Origin: CAZHRC01 sp964533865
GTDB taxonomy: Bacteria > Bacillota > Clostridia > Tissierellales > Peptoniphilaceae
Direction: 5' to 3'
NCBI GenBank assembly: GCA_964533865.1
Contig: CAZHRC010000003.1
Span: 1-64,000, forward strand
Length of the DNA stretch: 64,000 nt
A model generated the notes under the pieces. That model saw only the letters and a list, made by a program, of their open reading frames with translations, did no database searches and had not been told where the DNA came from. Every line of letters starts with the position of its first letter. Position 1 is the stretch's first letter. Of this stretch, positions 1 through 7,042 are shown piece after piece. The position numbers and the translations under genes are program-made.

Positions 1-113
1 GTTATTTCATCAAGAATTATTATCTCGGGATTATAAATTATTACAGATGCCAGAAAGTACTGAATAAAGGCACCACGGCTTTACGGTGTAGAAAGTTTAA
101 TTACCGAAGAATG
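1..113 (-). pseudogene. Remnant of an ABC transporter ATPase, cut by the window edge
   Basis: Read on the minus strand, one frame gives a signature-like stretch (KLSTP, stop, SRGAFIQYFLAS) followed directly by a Walker B segment, NPEIIILDEIT, which runs off the window start. The order and spacing match the ABC signature and Walker B of polysaccharide or teichoic acid exporter ATPases, which usually read YSSGM at the position where a TAA stop stands here. No Walker A is visible and no start precedes it. I read it as a decayed or misassembled ATPase fragment. A chance match is possible because only about 37 codons can be seen. Confidence 0.4.
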
Positions 114-146
114 AACAGATCCATGAAAAAAGCAATGACAAAAAGT

Positions 147-180
147 CCTCCTGTCATAGAATAGTAATTATGTCAGGAGG
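147..180. terminator. Hairpin, likely rho-independent terminator
   Basis: The 12-nt arms 147-158 and 169-180 (CCTCCTGTCATA / TATGTCAGGAGG) pair with one mismatch around a 10-nt loop. T-rich sequence (TTCTATTTTGTTG) follows on the plus strand and an A-rich stretch lies on the other side, so it could work in either direction. Confidence 0.5.
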
Positions 181-322
181 TTCTATTTTGTTGTTGGATA
201 ATGCAACTATTTCTTCAATTAGATGTATTGAATTCGAAGAAGCGTAAAATATCCACATTTCACTTAGATGCCATCTTTTTTATATCTCTTCAATAATTAT
301 ACACCTCAATAACAAAACTGCT

Positions 323-332
323 NNNNNNNNNN
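323..332. other. Assembly gap (10 Ns)
   Basis: Ten undetermined bases, the usual size of an arbitrary scaffold join. The real gap length is unknown. It lies 15 bases from the first unit of the left 19-bp repeat array, so a multicopy element that collapsed in assembly is a likely cause. Confidence 0.95.
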
Positions 333-347
333 CATAAAATCTTAAAA

Positions 348-459
348 ACATCTAAATCGCTCTGTCATGAGCGTCATACATCTAAATTGCTGTTTCATCA
401 AGCTCTGACGTCCAAACTGACTTCTTAACTATCAAATCCGCTTCCGTCGACATGTTCCC
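348..459 (-). repeat. Left array of three 19-bp direct repeats plus a GACATGTTCCC box
   Basis: Related 19-mers start at 348, 378 and 408, exactly 30 bp apart (ACATCTAAATCGCTCTGTC, ACATCTAAATTGCTGTTTC, ACGTCCAAACTGACTTCTT). They are followed at 449-459 by GACATGTTCCC. The array at 2384-2533 has the same layout in the same orientation. Phased multiple sites next to a terminal box resemble transposase-binding ends, for example those of the IS21 family. The transposon interpretation is inference. Confidence 0.6.
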
Positions 460-512
460 GCAAAGCTATTTTTTCCAATTTCTATACTATGAAATTATAT
501 CACAAATACGCA

Positions 513-537
513 AAAAGCCCAGTATTACTAGGCTTTT
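513..537. terminator. Short hairpin flanked by A/T runs, bidirectional terminator candidate
   Basis: AAAAGCCCAGT (513-523) pairs with ACTAGGCTTTT (527-537) with one C/A mismatch. On the minus strand it ends in GGCTTTTTGCG, so it could end the transcript of the upstream recombinase gene. Apart from this and the repeat array, the stretch between the left repeats and the recombinase holds no convincing gene. Confidence 0.5.
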
Positions 538-704
538 CACACACTCGTTAATTTTTTCTTTGTTATCAATACTACCGTCTCAACGTGAAATTTTTAGGCT
601 ATTTCACATTTTTGAAAAACACAGTAAAAATGCAGTGTGTTAAAGGGTTTGATGTCTATCCTGAGTTCTCGACTTTAAAATCTCGATTAGGCTATTTTGA
701 ATTT

Positions 705-1625
705 TCACTTCTTTGAACTGTATTTTTTGCTTTTTCTCTTGCTTCCATTTTCGCCCTTTGTAACATTACTTCGGCGTTGTTTTTCAATTTGCACCGCCTG
801 AAATGTTTCCTTAGATAGGATCGCCGGATTATTGTTCTCTGACAGGTAATATGATTCATGTTTCCCGTTATCCAGCAACCGAACATTTCCTTTGTATTTT
901 TCATTACTGAGCATTACATCAATTGTACGTTTACACCATTTATCCTTCCCGGTAGGAGACTTGATTCCTAGTCGCTCCAACTCAGATACAATGCCTAGTA
1001 TGCTCTTGCCACGGAGATAGAGATCGAATATCAGTTTTACATTTTTCGCTTTTTCATCATCAATAGCCAGATTCCCATCAGCATCGTTGATATAGCCATA
1101 GCACTTTCTGTTATACAGCTTTGAAGTACCTTGTGCGGCACGTTGTTTGATACCCCATTTAATATTATCGCTACGTGATTCGTTCTCCGCCTGAGCAATT
1201 GACTCTATTATGGAAATCATTAGATCGCTGTTAGTATCTGCCGTATCCAATTGCTCCTGTTCAAAGATGACACGAACTCCCAAAAGTTTTAACTGGTTCA
1301 AGGCATCAAGAATCTCCACCGTATCCCGCCCAAACCGGCTGATACTTTTGGTGATAATAATTTCCAAATCATGCGACTTGCAATCCTCAAGCATACGATT
1401 AAACTCTTTCCGAGAAGAGCCTGTCTTACTTGAAGCGATATCCGTATATACATCGACCAGCAGCCACTTCGGATTAACCGATGTTAATCTCGTCAGCGCT
1501 GATATCTGAGCTGTAAGACTTTTCAGCTGATCAGCGCTATTAGTACTCACACGGCAGTAAATGCCGACTCGCTTTTCTCTCTTTGGAGGTCTAGCAGGAA
1601 TATATTCAATTCTTTTTTCAGCCAT
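705..1625 (-). CDS. Serine site-specific recombinase (resolvase/recombinase family)
   Basis: This 306-aa protein has the serine recombinase catalytic fold at its N-terminus: GIYCRVS carries the nucleophilic serine near residue 27, and SISRFGRD and the AQAENES helix follow. A recombinase domain covers about residues 155-265 (KCYGYINDADGNLAI, LYLRGKSILGIVSELERLGI). The usual long C-terminal region with a zinc ribbon and coiled coil is missing; the protein ends in a basic tail (KRKSKKYSSKK). It is therefore shorter than typical large serine recombinases (450-550 aa) and may be a truncated or minimal form. The start is set by AGGAGG eight bases upstream. It sits 62 bp after the XRE gene on the same strand, in DNA poorer in G+C than the downstream housekeeping genes, which fits a horizontally acquired island. 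Confidence 0.85.
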   Translation of the reverse strand: MAEKRIEYIPARPPKREKRVGIYCRVSTNSADQLKSLTAQISALTRLTSVNPKWLLVDVYTDIASSKTGSSRKEFNRMLEDCKSHDLEIIITKSISRFGRDTVEILDALNQLKLLGVRVIFEQEQLDTADTNSDLMISIIESIAQAENESRSDNIKWGIKQRAAQGTSKLYNRKCYGYINDADGNLAIDDEKAKNVKLIFDLYLRGKSILGIVSELERLGIKSPTGKDKWCKRTIDVMLSNEKYKGNVRLLDNGKHESYYLSENNNPAILSKETFQAVQIEKQRRSNVTKGENGSKRKSKKYSSKK

Positions 1626-1687
1626 AGCAAAACCTCCTCGATTATAGGTTCCTTGAAAAACTCAAATTTGAAATGCACTTATAAAGC

Positions 1688-2089
1688 TCATTTCCTGAAT
1701 AAATTGGATACTGCTTGAACTATCAAACCTATACTCAGCCCAACCACCGCTCCTGCTATAACGATAAGAAGACATTCATCCATGCGAAATCTATTTGCTG
1801 TAAAAGACCAAATTCCTGCTATAGTTGCAAAAATTACCGCAAAACCTAGATACAAAGAAGAAATAGTCTTTTTGTTCGTCATAGCGACAGGCTCTATACC
1901 TTTAAGAATATAGTCTGTAGTGACTTCAAAAAGTTCACTCATAATAATAATTTTTTCTAAATCGGGTGAGCTTTGTTCACTTTCCCATTTAGAAACGGCT
2001 TGCCTAGATACACCTACTTTGTCTGCAAGTTCTTCTTGCGAAAAACTTTTTTGCTTTCGTAAATATTGTATTCTGTCTGCCATATTCAT
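1688..2089 (-). CDS. XRE-family regulator with C-terminal membrane segments
   Basis: This 133-aa protein starts with a Cro/C1-type helix-turn-helix (residues about 4-60; SQEELADKVGVSRQAVSKWES). Two hydrophobic segments follow, at about 78-95 and 105-125, and then a short basic tail. A membrane-tethered XRE regulator is the best description. Its ligand and targets are unknown. I chose the ATG at 2089 because AAAGGAG lies 8 bases upstream; a GTG at 2098 would overlap that site. An extended -10 promoter and an inverted repeat lie just upstream, suggesting autoregulation. It probably shares a transcript with the serine recombinase downstream. Confidence 0.85.
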   Translation of the reverse strand: MNMADRIQYLRKQKSFSQEELADKVGVSRQAVSKWESEQSSPDLEKIIIMSELFEVTTDYILKGIEPVAMTNKKTISSLYLGFAVIFATIAGIWSFTANRFRMDECLLIVIAGAVVGLSIGLIVQAVSNLFRK

Positions 2090-2117
2090 AATTAACACTC
2101 CTTTCTTTCATGGTGCA

Positions 2118-2147
2118 ATTATAGCAAAACCATTGGTTGCATAACCA
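2118..2147 (-). promoter_or_regulatory. Promoter and inverted-repeat operator of the XRE gene
   Basis: On the minus strand TGCTATAAT (extended -10, core at 2118-2123) lies about 30 bp before the XRE start. An inverted repeat TGGTT-N4-AACCA (2134-2147) covers the region where the -35 contact would be. This is a plausible autoregulatory operator; no binding evidence exists. Confidence 0.5.
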
Positions 2148-2175
2148 CCATCTAGGCATGGAGATATGTCAACTG

Positions 2176-2233
2176 ACAGTTGCAACTGTGTTTTTAAGCA
2201 CTCTAACTAATATAAATGATCTTGCTTAAAAAC
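2176..2233. repeat. 14-bp palindrome followed by an 11-bp inverted repeat
   Basis: ACAGTTGCAACTGT (2176-2189) is a perfect palindrome. Directly after it GTTTTTAAGCA (2190-2200) and TGCTTAAAAAC (2223-2233) form a perfect 11-bp inverted repeat. Both lie in the 530-bp gene-free stretch between the XRE gene and the methyltransferase gene. The palindrome could be a second regulator site and the longer repeat a hairpin. Nothing else coding is seen in that stretch. Confidence 0.55.
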
Positions 2234-2383
2234 GCCATGTATATTCAAATTCGCTACACTTCCTAATCTCTATTGTAACAAAAATTCATCTTTCCATTTA
2301 GCATTATAGCTAATAAACATACAATCAAATTTTGGCTATGTTAGTTAGGCTAATGCAGGGCCGTTTTATCAACTCAATCTTAA

Positions 2384-2533
2384 ATATCAATACCGACCAC
2401 ACAACCAATGCTATTCAAAAAAACATCTAAACCGACTACTCACAATCCTCTGATATCCATACTGACCACTCGCCAAGCACCGACATCTAAATCGACTACT
2501 CGCAAGGGTTTTAGCGTTTTTAGACATGTTCCC
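2384..2533 (-). repeat. Right array of four 19-bp direct repeats plus a GACATGTTCCC box
   Basis: Units at 2384-2402, 2423-2441, 2453-2471 and 2483-2501 follow the pattern AYATCHAWAYYGACYACWC. The last three start exactly 30 bp apart. GACATGTTCCC follows at 2523-2533, 40 bp after the start of the last unit; the left array has the same box 41 bp after its last unit. The units are too short and too degenerate for CRISPR. They look like repeated protein-binding sites at a transposon end or an iteron-like array. Confidence 0.65.
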
Positions 2534-2622
2534 TTGGAGTAAAAAAAATTATTTTTAGCAATAAGATTTTAAACATTAAATCACATAAAAGACTAATATC
2601 AGGCCTTCCAGAGGACACTGCA

Positions 2623-3975
2623 TTATTTTCTTGACATCAATACCACCGTCTCCACATGTACCGTCCTCGGAAACTGGTCGAAGAAAGCTGATTTTTCCAA
2701 GGTGTAACCGTTGCCCAAAAACGCCTCCAGGTCTCTGACTAAGGTTGTTGGATTGCAAGAGACGTAAATGAATCGGCTGGGTTTTAAATCGAGGATTTTT
2801 CCCAGTGCTTTGGGGTGGATGCCCTCTCTTGGCGGATCGAGGATGATGACGTCCACCGGATCGGTGAGGTCGTCGAGTTCTTTTAGTACGTCATTGGCTC
2901 TGAAGGTGACGTTGGTTAGGCCGTTTTTTATCGCGTTTTCGTTGGCGGAACTCACTGCTTCTTCGACGATTTCTACGCCGATGACTTCTGCGGCTCGCTC
3001 TGCGACGATTTGTCCGATGGTTCCCGTACCGGAATAGAGGTCGTAGATGCGATCGGTTTTGGCTTCGCCAAGAAAATCACGCACTCTTGTGTAGAGGTTT
3101 TCGGCGCCGTAGACATTGGGTTGGAAAAATGAAAAGGGAGAGACGCTAAAATGTAGTCCCAACACTTCTTCGTTGATGAACCCTGGTCCGTGGAGGATTT
3201 CCACTTTCTCTGGGATGACGGCATCAGCGATGGCGTCGTTTGTCGTGTGGACGATAGTGGTCAGTGTACCATCAAGAGTCAAGTCTTTCAACGCATTCAC
3301 ATACGCTTCAACATCTAATCCTTCTTGAGAAGTGGTGACGAGGTTGATCATGATCTGGCCTGTGGTCAGCGCGTAGCGTACGACTAAATGGCGAAGGAGC
3401 CCTTTTTTATTTCGCTTATGGTAATAGGTTTGCCCTTTGTCTCGAAAGTAAGCCACGTGAAAGGCGCGTATGCGCTCAAAGTCCGGATGGACGATGGTAC
3501 ATCCTGTCGTATCGACGATTTCATAGAATCGACCCTTTCGATGAAGCCCGAGCATGAGGGGGCCATCTTTGACTTCATCGCCAAAGGTGTACTCCATTTT
3601 GTTCCGATAGCCTTCCACTAGAGGACTCGACTCCACTTGTACGTCGATGGGGATACTCGCTCCTTCAAAAAGCAATTTTAATTGATCCGTCTTTAGCGCC
3701 TTTTCGTCTTCATAGGTTAGCTCTTGATAGGTGCAACCACCACAACGCCCAAAGGCAGGACATGGAGCTTGGGTTTCTAAAGGGCCTTTTTCTAGGATTT
3801 CAATGATTTTTCCTTCGCGGTGGTTCGCCCGTTTGCGGGTAAATCGCACGGCGACTTTTTGTCCAGGGATCCCCCCTTTGACGATGACTGGCATACCGTC
3901 ATAGGTGCACACCCCTTTGTTGGGATAGAGGTTTTTTTCTATGTTAAGAATTTTCGGTTCCTTCGGTTTTCTCAT
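2623..3975 (-). CDS. rlmCD: 23S rRNA (uracil-5-)-methyltransferase, RlmD/RlmCD type (TrmA/RumA family)
   Basis: This 450-aa enzyme transfers a methyl group from SAM to C5 of uridines in 23S rRNA; Firmicutes usually have one dual-specificity enzyme. A TRAM domain occupies about residues 10-65. The iron-sulfur cysteines follow in CPAFGRCGGC. The SAM-binding motif DLYSGTGTIG and the catalytic SCNPTTLVRDL lie in the C-terminal half. The ATG at 3975 has AAAGGAG close upstream; an in-frame extension to 4011 has no such site. The start overlaps the end of the helicase gene by 32 nt, so the two are translationally linked. It is the last gene of a three-gene minus-strand operon. The exact target uridines cannot be told from sequence. 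Confidence 0.92.
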   Translation of the reverse strand: MRKPKEPKILNIEKNLYPNKGVCTYDGMPVIVKGGIPGQKVAVRFTRKRANHREGKIIEILEKGPLETQAPCPAFGRCGGCTYQELTYEDEKALKTDQLKLLFEGASIPIDVQVESSPLVEGYRNKMEYTFGDEVKDGPLMLGLHRKGRFYEIVDTTGCTIVHPDFERIRAFHVAYFRDKGQTYYHKRNKKGLLRHLVVRYALTTGQIMINLVTTSQEGLDVEAYVNALKDLTLDGTLTTIVHTTNDAIADAVIPEKVEILHGPGFINEEVLGLHFSVSPFSFFQPNVYGAENLYTRVRDFLGEAKTDRIYDLYSGTGTIGQIVAERAAEVIGVEIVEEAVSSANENAIKNGLTNVTFRANDVLKELDDLTDPVDVIILDPPREGIHPKALGKILDLKPSRFIYVSCNPTTLVRDLEAFLGNGYTLEKSAFFDQFPRTVHVETVVLMSRK

Positions 3976-6328
3976 GACATGCTCCTTTTGTTTCAGTGCC
4001 CCAGAAGCCATCTAACAACGCTTCGAGGGCAATGGTGCTTTTTACATAATCCATGTGTTGCCAATGTTTGGGGTAGAGCTCGCGATAGCGCCGGGTTTGA
4101 AAACGGTCGTCAATGAGCAGAACCACTCCTTTATCCGTAGGGGTGCGTATGACCCTTCCCGCCCCTTGTAACACTTTGTTCATCCCGGGAAATTGATAGG
4201 CGTATTCAAACCCCGACCCTTTTTCGCCATCAAAATACGCTTTGATCATATTGATTTCTAAGGATAGTCCCGGTAGGCCAACGCTTATGACGATGCTTCC
4301 CAATAGTCTTTCTCCCGTCAAGTCGATCCCTTCGGCAAATACCCCTCCCAAGACGACAAAACCCAGAAGTTCGGTATCGGATTGAAAGGCAGCGATAAAC
4401 TCTCGCCGTGCCCCCTCTGTCATGGACGCATCTTGAACCACAAGATTTCCCGAACCGTAAAGCGCTTCGTAGCGACGCACAATTTGGTCGAGGTAGCGAT
4501 AAGAGGGGAAAAAGACGAAGTAATTTCCCTTTTTCTTCTGTGTCGCGGTGTGGATATAGTGGCAGATTGGATCTATGGAACGCTCTCTGTCGTGATATTT
4601 TGTGGAGACATCCACTGCACTGACCAGCAACATATGCTCCCTTGCAAAAGGCGAAGGGAGATGAAGTCTCAAATCTTCTTCTCCTCCTCCCAACACATCC
4701 TGATAATAGGACATAGGGGTCAAGGTTGCAGAGAAAAATACTGTGGATGCCGCCCGTTTCAAAATCTCTTTAAATAGCTTAGACGTATCGACACAAAAGA
4801 TTTTGACCATGAGGTCTCCATCTTCTTGTTTTTGCAATATGGTCACAAAGCCCTTTCCATAGTATTCGTCGATGCGCATATAGCGATTCATCAAAAAATA
4901 GAAGTTCAGTACTTTGTCGTAATCCTCATGATCTTTTTCCTTGATCAAAAAAGGTTCTAATTTGCTGGTCAGTCCTTTGGCGATCTTGGCAAAAATCTCT
5001 TGATGCTCTTCCGTATAGTACTCCTCTTTCTTCCCGGTTTCCCCATGCCAATTTATCATGGTTTTGATCCCCCGCTCCAAAAGCCTGACCGCTGGTCTAT
5101 CGGTTTCTGGTAAAACAGAAAGCATCTCTTCGAAGTCTGACAGGTGAAACTCAGCTGAAAACATGACCCGCCCGCGATCCACTAAGTTGTGGGCTTCGTC
5201 GACTAAAAAGACGTAGCGCTCGTTGGTGCCTTCAAAGAAACGGCGCAAGTACACTTGAGGGTCAAAGGCGTAGTTGTAATCGCAGATCACCAAATCGCTG
5301 TAAACGGTCATATCTAACTGAAACTCAAACGGGCACACCCGGTGTTTCACTGCGTAGCGCTCGATCACTTGTTGATTGAGAAGGTCTTCATTGTCCATCA
5401 AATCGATGATGGCGTCATTGACTCGGTCAAAGTGCCCTTTGGCGTAGGGACAGGCTTTGGGATTGCAAGACACCTCATCGTTTGTGCAGATTCGGTCTTT
5501 CGCGGTCACCACACAGCTTTTAAGTTTTAGCCCCCGGTCGGTTAAAAAGAAAGTCGCTTTTTCCGCTTCTTGTTTTGTGGTGGTGCGAGGAGTGAGGTAA
5601 AAGATTTTGTCAATGACTTCGGTACCCAAGGCCTTCACCGCAGGAAATAGGGCAGACATGGTTTTTCCGATGCCCGTCGGTGCATCGACAAATAGATTTT
5701 TCTTGCCTTCGATAGCGCTGTACACCGCCACCGCCATTTCCCTCTGACCTTTTCGATATTCCGAAAAGGGAAATTTAAGCTCTTGAGAGGTCCTCTGTCG
5801 CTCGGATCGCCAAGCTGCCAATCGTTTACTAAACTCCAGATACCGCATCAACAGCCCTTCGTAGAAGATTTGAAGCTCTTCTATGGTCACCGTTTTCAAA
5901 AAACGTCGGATCTCTTCGGTTTCGATGTTGTAATAGGTGAGTTGTACCTTGACTTCCGATCGCCTTTGCTCCACGCCATAAAAATAGGCATAGCACATCC
6001 CCTGCGCCCAATGGAGCGGGTTAGAGTTTTCATTAAGCTCCAACAGATCCCGAGTCGTCGACTTAATCTCTTCAATGGTCACTTCCCCATCTTCCAGCAA
6101 GATCCCATCACACCGCCCATCGACGCGAAAGTCAATACCCCCGAGGGTGGTATTGTGACGAAGGACCACCTCGGGGTAATAGTTGTCGCCATAACTCGAT
6201 TGAATTTTTTGGTGAGCGCGAATGCCGTCAATGGCTCTGGCGTTGGATACAAAAGTGTTATCGATGTCGCCCGAGCGCATGACAAACTCCACCATCGCTC
6301 TCACTGAAATCCGGACGATGTTATCCAT
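3944..6328 (-). CDS. Rad3/DinG-like ATP-dependent helicase with N-terminal PD-(D/E)XK nuclease-like domain
   Basis: This 794-aa protein joins two modules. Residues about 1-170 look like a RecB/Cas4-type nuclease: Asp74 in RCDGILL and the E87-x-K89 pair in IEEIKST. A superfamily 2 helicase of the XPD/DinG group follows, with Walker A APTGIGKT (about 215-222), a DEAH box (376-379) and a Rad3-type C-terminal domain. Cysteines at about 280, 287, 292 and 331 lie where the XPD iron-sulfur cluster sits. It probably acts in DNA repair, unwinding 5' to 3' and possibly cutting flaps or single strands; this is inferred from the family. It lies 12 bp after the thioesterase gene and overlaps the methyltransferase gene. 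Confidence 0.88.
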   Translation of the reverse strand: MDNIVRISVRAMVEFVMRSGDIDNTFVSNARAIDGIRAHQKIQSSYGDNYYPEVVLRHNTTLGGIDFRVDGRCDGILLEDGEVTIEEIKSTTRDLLELNENSNPLHWAQGMCYAYFYGVEQRRSEVKVQLTYYNIETEEIRRFLKTVTIEELQIFYEGLLMRYLEFSKRLAAWRSERQRTSQELKFPFSEYRKGQREMAVAVYSAIEGKKNLFVDAPTGIGKTMSALFPAVKALGTEVIDKIFYLTPRTTTKQEAEKATFFLTDRGLKLKSCVVTAKDRICTNDEVSCNPKACPYAKGHFDRVNDAIIDLMDNEDLLNQQVIERYAVKHRVCPFEFQLDMTVYSDLVICDYNYAFDPQVYLRRFFEGTNERYVFLVDEAHNLVDRGRVMFSAEFHLSDFEEMLSVLPETDRPAVRLLERGIKTMINWHGETGKKEEYYTEEHQEIFAKIAKGLTSKLEPFLIKEKDHEDYDKVLNFYFLMNRYMRIDEYYGKGFVTILQKQEDGDLMVKIFCVDTSKLFKEILKRAASTVFFSATLTPMSYYQDVLGGGEEDLRLHLPSPFAREHMLLVSAVDVSTKYHDRERSIDPICHYIHTATQKKKGNYFVFFPSYRYLDQIVRRYEALYGSGNLVVQDASMTEGARREFIAAFQSDTELLGFVVLGGVFAEGIDLTGERLLGSIVISVGLPGLSLEINMIKAYFDGEKGSGFEYAYQFPGMNKVLQGAGRVIRTPTDKGVVLLIDDRFQTRRYRELYPKHWQHMDYVKSTIALEALLDGFWGTETKGACHEKTEGTENS

Positions 6329-6340
6329 AAGATCTCCGTT

Positions 6341-6799
6341 CTAGAGAGACTTTGAGTGCTCTCTCATCTCTTTTAACCAGTTAATTTTTTTCTCATAGGC
6401 ATCCGACGTGTATTGGATCGAGTGAACTTCTGTGGGTTTACCCTCGTCATCAATCGCAACCATAGTAAAGTAGCCACGTGCCACCTTGCGTTTTCGTTTG
6501 GCGTAATTGGACGCAATGCACTCCACTTCCACCACCATGGAGCTTCTCCCAGTCATGATGATGCGACCATAAGCGTCAATCAAGTCACCCAGTTCTACCG
6601 GTTCAATAAATTCGATGTGGTCCATCGAAGCGGTAAGCACAGATCGCTTGGCGTAGCGGGACGCGCAATAACCTGCTGCATTGTCCATATGCTTCACCAA
6701 CTCTCCGCCATGTAAAATGCCCTTAGTATTTAAAACACTGTATTGTACGATAAAGTTCAGTTTAATCTCACTTTGTTCCACTGTTTGAATGATAGTCAT
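6341..6799 (-). CDS. Acyl-CoA thioesterase, hotdog fold (YkhA-like)
   Basis: This 152-aa protein matches acyl-CoA hydrolases of the YkhA/BACH type. A single hotdog domain covers most of the length, with the helix-region motif GGELVKHMDNAAGYCASRYA (the Asp is the usual catalytic residue) and the strand FIEPVELGDLIDAYGRI. It would hydrolyse acyl-CoA thioesters in the cytoplasm; chain-length preference is unknown. It is the first gene of the operon with the helicase and rRNA methyltransferase, with AAGGAG before its ATG. The grouping with DNA and RNA enzymes does not suggest a shared pathway. Confidence 0.88.
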   Translation of the reverse strand: MTIIQTVEQSEIKLNFIVQYSVLNTKGILHGGELVKHMDNAAGYCASRYAKRSVLTASMDHIEFIEPVELGDLIDAYGRIIMTGRSSMVVEVECIASNYAKRKRKVARGYFTMVAIDDEGKPTEVHSIQYTSDAYEKKINWLKEMREHSKSL

Positions 6800-6831
6800 C
6801 GTTTCTCCTTGTCTAATGAGTCGTTTTCTTC

Positions 6832-6859
6832 ATTATACTATAAGGCAGGATCTTTACAA
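6832..6859 (-). promoter_or_regulatory. Promoter of the thioesterase-helicase-methyltransferase operon
   Basis: On the minus strand TTGTAA (6854-6859) and TATAAT (6832-6837) are separated by 16 bp, about 33 bp before the thioesterase start. Confidence 0.55.
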
Positions 6860-6995
6860 AACTTGTCAATTGAAATCGCCTGCTTAGAAAAGCTTCCAAA
6901 ACTATTACAACAATCTTACTGCCAATAGGAAAACATACCTGTCATAACCCATAAATGAGCCCGATAGACTGGCTCTATGTTTTCTTGCGTTGATG

Positions 6996-7004
6996 TGCTA
7001 TAAT
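6996..7004 (+). promoter_or_regulatory. Extended -10 promoter for icd
   Basis: TGCTATAAT, an extended -10 element, lies 38 bp before the icd start. No good -35 is seen 17 bp further upstream, as is usual for extended -10 promoters. Confidence 0.5.
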
Positions 7005-7042
7005 AATAAAAAACGCAATCAATAAAACGATAAGGAGTTACC

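Noticed and set aside
452..643. 63-aa ORF on the plus strand
   Set aside because: It starts inside the repeat box, has no ribosome site and overlaps a terminator hairpin. The composition follows AT-rich intergenic DNA.
348..2501. CRISPR array
   Set aside because: Units are 19 bp, degenerate and only 3-4 per array with 11-bp spacers. There are no cas genes, and the flanking GACATGTTCCC box is not a CRISPR feature.
3944..4500. Cas4 or CRISPR-linked nuclease
   Set aside because: The nuclease-like domain is fused to a Rad3-type helicase. It lacks the C-terminal cysteine cluster of Cas4 and there are no cas genes nearby.
5783..6307. 174-aa open frame antisense to the helicase gene
   Set aside because: It lies wholly opposite a well-supported gene with clear motifs and has no ribosome site; it is a shadow of the coding frame.
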